Source of the DNA: JBGLNJ01 sp964353405
Lineage (GTDB): Bacteria > Chloroflexota > Anaerolineae > Fen-1058
Length of the DNA: 5,828 bases
Assembly: GCA_964353405.1 (NCBI GenBank)
Contig: CAYGWJ010000022.1
Coordinates: 1-5,828, forward strand
Direction: 5' to 3'
Shown: piece by piece, positions 1 through 5,591 of the stretch
Layout: the number at the start of each line of letters is the position of its first letter
Position numbering within the stretch: position 1 is the first letter of the stretch
Notes under the pieces: generated by a model
The model's input: only the letters and a program-made list of their open reading frames with translations
Databases searched by the model: none
What the model was told of the DNA's origin: nothing
Program-made: the position numbers and the translations under genes

Positions 1-25
1 GGGGCGGGCTGGGGCCGACGGGGGG
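1..25 (+). other. G-quadruplex consensus
   Basis: Four G-runs of 4, 3, 4 and 6 bases (1-4, 6-8, 11-14, 20-25) are separated by loops of 1, 2 and 5 bases, which satisfies the canonical G3+N1-7 rule on the plus strand. The motif touches the window edge, so its full context is not visible. Whether it folds in vivo is unknown. It may simply be the GC-rich tail of an upstream gene. Confidence 0.5.
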
Positions 26-40
26 ACAGATGCAAATGTT

Positions 41-104
41 GGTGATTACCCTACATCTCCACGGAGGCGCGGATACATTAGGTAATGGTAAGCCAGCGCT
101 GGCG
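41..104. repeat. cluster of short inverted repeats, possible dispersed intergenic element
   Basis: Three dyads follow one another. ATTACC (45-50) pairs with GGTAAT (81-86); inside that loop lies CTCC-AC-GGAG (57-66); directly after comes a perfect 12-bp palindrome, GCCAGCGCTGGC (92-103). No reading frame here is recognisable: plus-strand frames stop at 43-45 and 83-85, and the one open frame (from the edge to 191) has no familiar sequence. Read on the minus strand, the start at about 120 (GTAGGGGCAGG) resembles, from memory, intergenic repeats common in Chloroflexota genomes. The repeat status is inference; the dyads are directly visible. Confidence 0.35.
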
Positions 105-146
105 CAAGACCTGCCCCTACGACTTGAGGCGATGGCCGAAAGCTAT

Positions 147-180
147 GCCACCCGCGTGCATCGCGGAGGTGGCGTTTTCC
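147..180 (-). terminator. probable terminator of the mevalonate operon, possibly bidirectional
   Basis: GCCACCCGCG (147-156) and CGCGGAGGTGGC (162-173) form a stem of about 10 GC-rich pairs with a 2-nt bulge and a 5-nt loop. On the minus strand it starts 21 nt after the DUF35 stop codon, with an A-rich stretch before it and only a weak T stretch (ATAGCTTT) after it. On the plus strand it is followed by GTTTTCC, so it could also stop transcripts coming from the left. The position suits a terminator; the poor minus-strand U-tract lowers confidence. Confidence 0.5.
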
Positions 181-194
181 ATCATCAATGACTT

Positions 195-593
195 TTACGC
201 GTTCAGTGTAGGCCGAAACTTGTAACCATAGACGATCATGCCGCGCTGGCCGTCTTCGCGCAACTTGCGCGTGACCATCTCCACCGGCATCCCAATTTCA
301 ATCTTGTCGCCGTCCACATCCGTGAGTTGCGCGGCAATCATTGGGCCTTCTTCAAGCTTGACCAGCGCCACAGTGTACGGGGCAAACTCCTTAAACTCCT
401 CCGGCGGATGATAGACCGTCGAGAACGTATAGACCTCGCCGCGCCCGCTGAATTGGAACGGCGTCTTGGCGGGCTTGTCGCACTCGGGACAAATATCGCG
501 CGGAGGGAAAATCTTGTTCCCGCAATGAGTGCACACTTCACCGACGAGCGTATAGCGCTGCTTTTGAATTCTCCAGTTTTGTGGGACTTGCAT
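195..593 (-). CDS. DUF35 Zn-ribbon/OB-fold protein, partner of thiolase and HMG-CoA synthase
   Basis: This 132-residue protein has an N-terminal rubredoxin-like zinc ribbon with two CxxC pairs (C21/C24 in CTHC, C35/C38 in CPEC), followed by a beta-rich OB-fold segment (about 48-127). That is the standard DUF35 (ChsH2-type) architecture and length. In archaea the DUF35 subunit bridges acetoacetyl-CoA thiolase and HMG-CoA synthase in one cytoplasmic complex with a shared CoA site; DUF35 proteins are not themselves catalytic there. As last gene of the operon behind both enzymes, the same bridging role is inferred here. The ATG at 593 is chosen over an in-frame ATG at 629 because AAGGAG (601-606) lies 7 nt before it, and the upstream extension is a basic, family-atypical stretch that falls in a repeat region. 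The OB-fold may also help bind CoA. Confidence 0.92.
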   Translation of the reverse strand: MQVPQNWRIQKQRYTLVGEVCTHCGNKIFPPRDICPECDKPAKTPFQFSGRGEVYTFSTVYHPPEEFKEFAPYTVALVKLEEGPMIAAQLTDVDGDKIEIGMPVEMVTRKLREDGQRGMIVYGYKFRPTLNA

Positions 594-600
594 ATTCAGA

Positions 601-606
601 CTCCTT
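601..606 (-). promoter_or_regulatory. ribosome binding site of the DUF35 gene
   Basis: The minus strand reads AAGGAG, 7 nt before the ATG at 593. It is the strongest Shine-Dalgarno match in the operon, it fixes the DUF35 start, and it lies 7 nt downstream (minus sense) of the inverted 9-bp repeat blocks. Confidence 0.8.
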
Positions 607-613
607 TTTCTTT

Positions 614-668
614 CCACGAAGCTCACCAAGGGACATTAGCTCTTTGTGTACCTTCGTGTCCTTGGTGG
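614..668. repeat. five 9-bp CCTTNGTGN units in two opposed blocks
   Basis: On the plus strand, three near-tandem units occupy 642-668: CTTTGTGT (642-649), CCTTCGTGT (651-659) and CCTTGGTGG (660-668). On the minus strand two more units, CCTTGGTGA and GCTTCGTGG, occupy 614-631 and read towards the first block. The array fills most of the 77-nt gap between the thiolase stop and the DUF35 start. In the operon mRNA, CACCAAGG (667-660) can pair with CCUUGGUG (631-624), and CACGAAG (658-652) can pair with CUUCGUG (621-615). These two helices interleave, so they compete or form a pseudoknot. Similar CCTTTGTGTCCTTCGTG strings are remembered as widespread intergenic repeats in several bacterial groups. 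Confidence 0.7.
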
Positions 669-670
669 AT

Positions 671-1828
671 TTAATCCATTGCTTCCAAAATGGTCGTGAT
701 GACGGTTGCGCCCGAGCCGCCGATGTTTTGCGCCATGCCCAGGCGAGCGTTCTGCACCTGATTCTTGCCCGCCTGCCCGCGCAATTGCTCGACGACCTCG
801 ACGATTTGATACATACCCGTCGCACCCACGGGATGGCCGCGCGCCTTCAACCCACCCATCGTCGTGATAGGGATGCGCCCGCCAATGGCAATGTGGCCGT
901 CCAACCCCAGCCGCGTGCCTTGGCCTCGCTCGGCAAAACCGCATGCCTCGAGCGACAGCACCGACATGATGGTGAACGCATCGTGAACTTCGAACAGGTC
1001 AATGTCTTCCGGCCCCAGTCCGGCCTGCGAATAAGCTTTGGTCGCGCTGAGCGCCGCGCCTTCTAAACCGAGCAAATCGTTCCGGTCGTGCAGTGCGATG
1101 CTATCGGTAGCGATGGCCGAAGCACGGATGTGAACCGGATGCTCGCTAAAGCGCCGCGCGATTTCCGATGGGCAAAGCACGACGGCAGCGGAACCATCAC
1201 ACACTGGCGAGCTATCCAACAGATTCACCGGGTCGGCGATCATCTTGGCTTTCCTGAAATCATCCGCCGTGACCCGGAACGGGAACATCGCATACGGATT
1301 GTTCACTGCATTTTGATGCGCGTTGATGGCAAAAGGCGCAAACTCTTCATGCTTGACACCGTACTCGTGCATGTAGCGGCGCATCAACAGCGCATTGAGC
1401 GACACAAACGACAGCCCATTCTGCGCTTCATAGTCGCCGTCCGCCGCCATCGCCAGGCTCGCCGTCACCTGCTCGCCGGGCCGGTCGGTCATTTTTTCCA
1501 CGCCCGCCACGACGACAAAATCAGACAACTCGCCCGCCACGGCCACATAGCCCATCCGCAGCGCTGCCGCACCGGAGCCGCACGCCGCCTCAATCTTGAC
1601 GGCTTCGACGCCGCGCAGTCCAACGAAATCGCTGATGAGCGCGCCCAGGTGCTCCTGGCCCGTCAGCTCACCCGACAACATGTTGCCAATGTAGAGCGAG
1701 TCCACGCGATCCGTCCCGGCGTCCTTGATGGCGCCAAGGATGGATTCGGCGGCAAGTTCCTTGAGCGACTTGTCCCAGTGCTCTCCGACCTTGGTTTGGC
1801 CGATGCCGATAATGGATACGTCTCGCAT
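671..1828 (-). CDS. acetyl-CoA C-acetyltransferase (SCP2/archaeal-type thiolase)
   Basis: This 385-residue cytoplasmic thiolase makes acetoacetyl-CoA from two acetyl-CoA, the first step of the mevalonate pathway. The nucleophile is C83 in AACGSG; the catalytic histidines are H282 in EVHDAF and H332 in GHPVGATG. The C-terminal CxG motif of classical thiolases is absent: the equivalent stretch reads AQNIGGSG (366-373). That is the pattern of the archaeal/SCP2-like group often annotated as acetyl-CoA acetyltransferase or lipid-transfer protein. Length is normal for the family. The ATG lies 1 nt after the synthase stop codon, and its Shine-Dalgarno GGAG (1836-1833) is made by the last codons of that gene, so translation is probably coupled. 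Neighbours strongly favour a biosynthetic acetoacetyl-CoA role over a degradative 3-ketoacyl-CoA thiolase. Confidence 0.93.
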   Translation of the reverse strand: MRDVSIIGIGQTKVGEHWDKSLKELAAESILGAIKDAGTDRVDSLYIGNMLSGELTGQEHLGALISDFVGLRGVEAVKIEAACGSGAAALRMGYVAVAGELSDFVVVAGVEKMTDRPGEQVTASLAMAADGDYEAQNGLSFVSLNALLMRRYMHEYGVKHEEFAPFAINAHQNAVNNPYAMFPFRVTADDFRKAKMIADPVNLLDSSPVCDGSAAVVLCPSEIARRFSEHPVHIRASAIATDSIALHDRNDLLGLEGAALSATKAYSQAGLGPEDIDLFEVHDAFTIMSVLSLEACGFAERGQGTRLGLDGHIAIGGRIPITTMGGLKARGHPVGATGMYQIVEVVEQLRGQAGKNQVQNARLGMAQNIGGSGATVITTILEAMD

Positions 1829-1829
1829 G

Positions 1830-2885
1830 TTACTCCATCAGGAGCTTTTTGCGATGCCGCGCGTAGGTGGCATAGTCAATTTCTACGCGCCGGGCGATGT
1901 ATTGTCGCGTGGTCGGGACGCCGTTGCGCCTGTGCGTGATGTGCTCCGTCACGCGCAGGCTAAAGGCATCGCTGCCCGCGCCGCTGCCGAACGACACCGC
2001 CAGGATGCGGTCGCCGGGCTTGGCCTCGTCCAGGATGGCGGTCAGCCCGATCATGGCCGCGCCCGCGTAGGTATTGCCGATTTCGTTGACGAGCAGGCCG
2101 GCCTTGATTTGATCTCGGGTAAACCCCAAGTCCTTGCCAGCCTTCATCGGGAACTTTAAATTGGGCTGATGGAAGACAGCATACACGTAATCGGACGGCT
2201 GAGTGCCCAGCGCCTCCATGATCTCGCTGGCCGCCGACATGACGTGCTTGAAATAGGCCGGTTCGCCCGTAAAGCGGCTGCCGTGCTCCGGGTAATGCTC
2301 GTACTGGCGGCGCCAAAAGTCGGGCGTGTCGGTGACGTAGGACAGCGAACCTTCGATGACGGCAAGCGATTCTTCCGCCGGACCGATAATATAGGCCGCG
2401 CCGCCCGCGCCGGCCGTGTATTCCAACGCATCGCCGGGGCGGCTCTGCGCCGTGTCCATCCCGACGGCCATTGCATACTCGGCCATGCCCGAGCCAACAA
2501 AGCCGATAGCGGCCTGCATCGCCTCGGTGCCCGCCTTGCACGCAAACTGAAAATCGGCGGCCTGCGTGTGCGGCACCGCGCCAATCGCTTCCGCGACAAT
2601 GGTGCTCGTCGGCTTGACCGCATAGGGGTGGCTCTCGCTGCCCACCCACACCGCGCGAATCAACGTCGGGTCAATCTTGGCGCGAGCCATCGCGTTGCGC
2701 GCCGCCTCGACGGACATGGTGGCCACATCCTCGTCCAGGCCGGGCACGGCCTTTTCTTTGATGGGCAGCGCGCCCTCGCCGCCTTCCCACACCCGGCTGA
2801 CTTCGGTGGCGGGTAAGCGGTAGCGTGGGACATACGCCCCATAGCCTACGATGCCCACATCACGATTTGGTTTCAGCAATCCCAT
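1830..2885 (-). CDS. mvaS: hydroxymethylglutaryl-CoA synthase, archaeal type
   Basis: This 351-residue enzyme condenses acetoacetyl-CoA with acetyl-CoA to give HMG-CoA. The visible triad is E84 in VGSES, C116 in FACKAGT (acyl-enzyme nucleophile) and H239 in FHQPN. N271 in GNTYAG and the SFGSGAGSD segment (298-306) are further family marks. The length and the C-terminal tail with EIDYATYARHR (335-345) match the archaeal HMG-CoA synthase group, not the longer eukaryotic enzyme. It sits between reductase and thiolase, with 27 nt before it and 1 nt after it. The ATG at 2885 has only a weak Shine-Dalgarno (GGAA about 8 nt upstream), but it places the conserved DVGIVGYGAYVPRYR start at residues 9-23, as expected. 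The symbol mvaS is by function; the bacterial mvaS family proper is more distant. Confidence 0.95.
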   Translation of the reverse strand: MGLLKPNRDVGIVGYGAYVPRYRLPATEVSRVWEGGEGALPIKEKAVPGLDEDVATMSVEAARNAMARAKIDPTLIRAVWVGSESHPYAVKPTSTIVAEAIGAVPHTQAADFQFACKAGTEAMQAAIGFVGSGMAEYAMAVGMDTAQSRPGDALEYTAGAGGAAYIIGPAEESLAVIEGSLSYVTDTPDFWRRQYEHYPEHGSRFTGEPAYFKHVMSAASEIMEALGTQPSDYVYAVFHQPNLKFPMKAGKDLGFTRDQIKAGLLVNEIGNTYAGAAMIGLTAILDEAKPGDRILAVSFGSGAGSDAFSLRVTEHITHRRNGVPTTRQYIARRVEIDYATYARHRKKLLME

Positions 2886-2912
2886 GGACGTATTCCGTAT
2901 CGCGGTTTCCGT

Positions 2913-4202
2913 TTATGAACGACGCGCGGCGACAAGCTCTTGCGCCCGATCGAGCCGAACCTGGCGCTCGGCGACGAGCTGGGCCGCCACGCGCTCGATC
3001 AGTTCGCCCGTTGCGCCGGCGGCAATGGCGACCTGTCGAGCGTGCAACGCCATGTGGCCGCGCTGGATGCCTTCCGTCGCCAAAGCGCGAATCGCAGCCA
3101 GGTTTTGCGCCAATCCAACGGCGACGATGATTTCGGCCAGCTCGCGCGCCGTCGTCACACCCATCAGCTTGAGTGCAACCTGGGCCGCCGGATGAACTTT
3201 GGTCGCCCCACCGACGATGCCAACCGCCATCGGCATCTCTAGCACGCCGACGAGGTTGCCGTCCCGGTCCACACCCCAATGAGAAAGCGAAGTGTATTGT
3301 CCATTCCGCGCGGCGTAGGCGTGAGCGCCCGCTTCAATCGCGCGCCAGTCGTTGCCCGTGGCAATCACCACCGCGTCCACGCCGTTCATGATGCCTTTAT
3401 TGTGGGTGGCCGCGCGGTACGGGTCGGCTTCTGCCATCGCCCAGGCTTCGATAATGCGGTCGCGCACCATCTCGCCTTCGTACTTCTCGCTCTCCGATTC
3501 AAAGGCCAGCGCGGCAAGTGGAAAGACCGCTTTCGCTCGCGCCACGCGCCGGTCGGCCAGGTTGGAAAGGATGCGCAGATTAACTCGCCCGCCAGTTATG
3601 TCTTCCAACGCCGGGCGCAGCCTCTCGGCCATCGTGTTGACGGCGTTCGCGCCCATCGCGTCGCGACAGTCAACCAGGACGTGAACGATCAGCATCGGCC
3701 CAAGCGCGCTTTCCACCACACGCGCTTCAATGTCCCTCGGCCCGCCGCCCGCTCGAACGAGCAGCGGGTCAACATCGCGGGCAATTTCCATCAGACGCGC
3801 CTTGTTTGCCAAAACGTCCAAACGCGCCGCATGCGCGTCGGCCAGATCGAGAATTTGGATTTGCGAAATCATCAGCGGCTCGGACGACGAACAGGTAAAT
3901 CCACCGCCCTCGCGTGCCAATCGAGCCGCGTAACTCGCGCCGGCCACGACCGACGGCTCTTCAATCACCATCGGAACAAGCACATCACGCCCGTTAACAA
4001 GGAAATTCGTGGCGATGCCAAGCGGCAATCCGAACGTGCCGACAGCATTTTCCACCATGTGGTCAGCCACTTGTGCGCTCAGGCCCAGCACGCCATCCAG
4101 AACTTTCGCCTCGTCGCCCGACAGGCCGGCCCACTCGGCTACAGCCGACCGACGTTCTTCAATTGAGCTTTTATAGAACCCTGGCAAACGCGAAGACGAC
4201 AT
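2913..4202 (-). CDS. mvaA: hydroxymethylglutaryl-CoA reductase, class II
   Basis: This 429-residue soluble enzyme reduces HMG-CoA to mevalonate with two NAD(P)H. Class II marks are clear: LPGFYKSSIEER at the N-terminus (6-17), ENAVGTFGLPLG (51-62), EEPSVVA (81-87, catalytic Glu), DAMGANAVNTMAE (181-193, dinucleotide-binding motif), NKGIMNG (268-274, catalytic K269), ATGNDWRA (281-288, catalytic D285) and GHMALHAR (382-389, catalytic H383). There is no membrane segment, and the length fits the Pseudomonas mevalonii-type enzyme. The start at 4202 is chosen over an in-frame ATG at 4328 because it aligns with the family N-terminus; the 42-residue extension is cysteine- and leucine-rich, lacks homology, and covers the predicted promoter. 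The Shine-Dalgarno is weak (GGAA, 9-10 nt upstream). NADH or NADPH preference cannot be read with certainty. It leads the operon. Confidence 0.96.
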   Translation of the reverse strand: MSSSRLPGFYKSSIEERRSAVAEWAGLSGDEAKVLDGVLGLSAQVADHMVENAVGTFGLPLGIATNFLVNGRDVLVPMVIEEPSVVAGASYAARLAREGGGFTCSSSEPLMISQIQILDLADAHAARLDVLANKARLMEIARDVDPLLVRAGGGPRDIEARVVESALGPMLIVHVLVDCRDAMGANAVNTMAERLRPALEDITGGRVNLRILSNLADRRVARAKAVFPLAALAFESESEKYEGEMVRDRIIEAWAMAEADPYRAATHNKGIMNGVDAVVIATGNDWRAIEAGAHAYAARNGQYTSLSHWGVDRDGNLVGVLEMPMAVGIVGGATKVHPAAQVALKLMGVTTARELAEIIVAVGLAQNLAAIRALATEGIQRGHMALHARQVAIAAGATGELIERVAAQLVAERQVRLDRAQELVAARRS

Positions 4203-4225
4203 TCTGTCAAGTTCCGTTTCAAATT

Positions 4226-4243
4226 TACCTGCAGGCCCAGGTA
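4226..4243. promoter_or_regulatory. 18-bp dyad, candidate operator of the mevalonate operon
   Basis: TACCTG (4226-4231) and CAGGTA (4238-4243) are perfect 6-bp inverted arms around a 6-bp spacer. The dyad lies at or just after the predicted transcription start of the HMG-CoA reductase operon, where a repressor would block initiation or clearance. A further CAGGTA half-site occurs at 4309-4314. No regulator gene is in the window, so the binding protein is unknown. Confidence 0.4.
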
Positions 4244-4252
4244 GTTGAAGAG

Positions 4253-4261
4253 AATATAGCA
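4253..4261 (-). promoter_or_regulatory. predicted extended -10 promoter of the mevalonate operon
   Basis: The minus strand reads TGCTATATT: a TATATT hexamer preceded by the TGn extension. It lies about 50 nt before the reductase ATG, giving a leader of roughly 44 nt. No convincing -35 box is found 15-18 nt further upstream, which is acceptable for an extended -10 promoter but leaves the call tentative. Confidence 0.42.
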
Positions 4262-4330
4262 CTGAGGGTCTACCAAAAGCTATCAGGCCTAGTTCAAAAA
4301 ATAGCAAACAGGTACTACTCTGACACAAAT

Positions 4331-4366
4331 CGCGTTATGTCATCTATTTGCGCCACACATAATGCG
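4331..4366. promoter_or_regulatory. imperfect inverted repeat between the divergent promoters
   Basis: CGCGTTATGT (4331-4340) and ACATAATGCG (4357-4366) are complementary over 10 positions with one G:T mismatch, around a 16-bp spacer. The centre is about 75 bp upstream of the predicted start of the plus-strand operon and about 100 bp upstream of that of the minus-strand operon. This position suits an activator or a shared divergent regulator. No factor is identified. Confidence 0.4.
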
Positions 4367-4407
4367 TCACATGATTTTCCCAAGCAACGCACAGCACGGA
4401 GCACGTG

Positions 4408-4416
4408 TGGTATAAT
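4408..4416 (+). promoter_or_regulatory. extended -10 promoter of the MOSC-HAD operon
   Basis: TGGTATAAT is a perfect TATAAT hexamer (4411-4416) with the TGn extension. The start site would be near 4423, leaving a leader of about 23 nt with GGAG at 4434-4437 and the ATG at 4446. The -35 region 16-18 nt upstream does not match TTGACA. Two AGCACG copies 7 bp apart (4393-4398, 4400-4405) and a CACGTG palindrome (4402-4407) lie immediately upstream. Confidence 0.75.
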
Positions 4417-4445
4417 CGCCGCACCTCAAATGTGGAGCAAACCTT

Positions 4446-4883
4446 ATGCAATCTCGAGCAACTGTGGTTGGACTGCAAATCTGCCCCGGCTACCGCGAGC
4501 CGATGACGCCAGTGGAATCGGCTCTCGCAGTGGAGAATCTGGGGCTGGAAGGCGACCGCCACGCCAAAGGCGACAGCAAGCGCCAGGTGCTATTGATAGC
4601 GGCAGAGACCCTGGAGAAACTCGACTTGCACGTGGGCGATGTGAAGGAGAATATCACCACGCGCGGCATTGCGTTGATGGGCTTGCCCCTCGGCACACGG
4701 TTATGCGTGGGCCAGGCCGTCCTGGAAATCACGGGCGAATGCCACCCTTGTTCGCGCATGGAAGATTTACGCCCTGGCCTGCTTCAAGAGATCGGCGGAC
4801 AACGCGGGATGTTGGCGCGCGTGGCACACAGCGGCACGATTAACGTGGGCGATACCATTCTCATCCAAGCATCCTCTGTATGA
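4446..4883 (+). CDS. MOSC domain-containing protein
   Basis: This 145-residue soluble protein is a single MOSC domain, the fold shared with the C-terminal part of molybdenum cofactor sulfurase. Family marks are GLEGDRHAK (33-41), KENITTRGIAL near 67-77, LPLGTRLCVGQAVLEITG (80-97) and the conserved GECHPC (97-102); C102 is the expected sulfur-carrying cysteine, with C99 nearby. Stand-alone MOSC proteins are thought to bind or transfer sulfur and to handle molybdenum cofactor or N-hydroxylated substrates; the substrate cannot be read here. The ATG is supported by GGAG 8 nt upstream and by the extended -10 promoter. No molybdenum cofactor gene is adjacent; the only visible partner is the HAD phosphatase gene overlapping its stop codon. 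Confidence 0.9.
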   Translation: MQSRATVVGLQICPGYREPMTPVESALAVENLGLEGDRHAKGDSKRQVLLIAAETLEKLDLHVGDVKENITTRGIALMGLPLGTRLCVGQAVLEITGECHPCSRMEDLRPGLLQEIGGQRGMLARVAHSGTINVGDTILIQASSV

Positions 4884-5581
4884 TCCGCGCAGTCCTCTTT
4901 GACCTCGACGGCACACTCAAATTCAACCGCCCTAACGGAGTGGAGGCGTTTGTCCAGTTTTCCGCCGAATTGGGCTTGACGTTCTGCGCCGACGCGCGGC
5001 GCAGCGTCGAGCAGTGGACACATTCCTTTTGGTCCGGCAAACACAGCGGCTTTGCCAGGATGTCAGATGACCTCGGCGCATTCTGGCTCGATTACACGCA
5101 CAATATGCTCAAGGCCGCGGGCGTACAAGATGCTTCACTGGATTATGCACAGGCGATTCGGCGCGCTTTTGACGAACGTTACAGACCAGAGTCCTATCTT
5201 CATCCCGAAGCACATACTGTTCTGCGCGCGCTGTGCGACGATGGCTACACGCTGGGACTGGTGTCGAATCGCGCCGAAGAGTTGACGCCCGTTGCGATGG
5301 AACTGGGCCTGAGCGGCTACTTTTCCTTTACGCTGTCCGGCGGGCAAGTGGGCGCATGGAAGCCCGATACGCGCATCTTCCACTGCGCTTGCGAAATGGC
5401 GGACGCCGCGCCCAGCGAGTGCCTCTATGTGGGCGACAACTTTTACGCCGACGTGGTCGGTTCGCAGGCGGCAGGTCTTGTGCCAGCGTTGCTGGATCCG
5501 AACGATGTGTTTCCTGACGCAGAGTGCGCGCGGGTCAAGTCTCTCTGTGATCTGTTATCGGTGGTTAGCCAATCGGTATAG
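4880..5581 (+). CDS. HAD-superfamily hydrolase (phosphatase-like)
   Basis: This 233-residue protein shows all four HAD motifs. Motif I is DLDGT with nucleophile D8 and acid/base D10; motif II is S129 in LVSNR; motif III is K161 in WKPD; motif IV is GDNFYAD with D186 and D191. Residues about 15-100 form the helical cap typical of subfamily I (phosphoglycolate phosphatase or haloacid dehalogenase-like) enzymes. Phosphoester hydrolysis is likely; the substrate is not predictable. It starts inside the MOSC stop codon (ATGA, 4880-4883) with no visible Shine-Dalgarno of its own, so it is probably translated by re-initiation after the MOSC gene. Whether the two products act in one pathway is unknown. 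Confidence 0.9.
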   Translation: MIRAVLFDLDGTLKFNRPNGVEAFVQFSAELGLTFCADARRSVEQWTHSFWSGKHSGFARMSDDLGAFWLDYTHNMLKAAGVQDASLDYAQAIRRAFDERYRPESYLHPEAHTVLRALCDDGYTLGLVSNRAEELTPVAMELGLSGYFSFTLSGGQVGAWKPDTRIFHCACEMADAAPSECLYVGDNFYADVVGSQAAGLVPALLDPNDVFPDAECARVKSLCDLLSVVSQSV

Positions 5582-5591
5582 GGAGACCAGC

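Noticed and set aside
30..191. Plus-strand frame of about 53 codons ending 3 nt from the DUF35 stop
   Set aside because: No recognisable sequence and no ribosome binding site, and it contains the palindrome and terminator-like hairpin. It could still be the 3' end of an upstream gene, which the window edge hides.
594..629. Earlier ATG at 629 for the DUF35 gene
   Set aside because: The ATG at 593 has AAGGAG at ideal spacing. The 12-residue extension falls in the ribosome binding site and repeat region and is not like the family.
1088..1939. 283-residue open frame on the plus strand
   Set aside because: It is antisense to the thiolase and the end of the synthase, both of which have full catalytic motifs. 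Its translation is Arg/His-rich and unfamiliar, as expected for a shadow of GC-rich coding DNA.
3279..4166. 295-residue open frame on the plus strand
   Set aside because: It lies entirely antisense to HMG-CoA reductase and has the same Arg/His-rich shadow composition, with no recognisable motif.
4203..4328. N-terminal extension of HMG-CoA reductase to the ATG at 4328
   Set aside because: The family N-terminus begins at the ATG at 4202. The extra 42 residues have no family similarity and overlap the predicted promoter and dyad.
4388..4393. -35 box for the MOSC promoter
   Set aside because: The bases at the right spacing (CGCACA) do not resemble TTGACA, so only the extended -10 element is called.
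4073..4843. 256-residue plus-strand frame across the control region
   Set aside because: It overlaps the reductase start, both promoters and the MOSC gene in another frame, and its translation resembles no known family.
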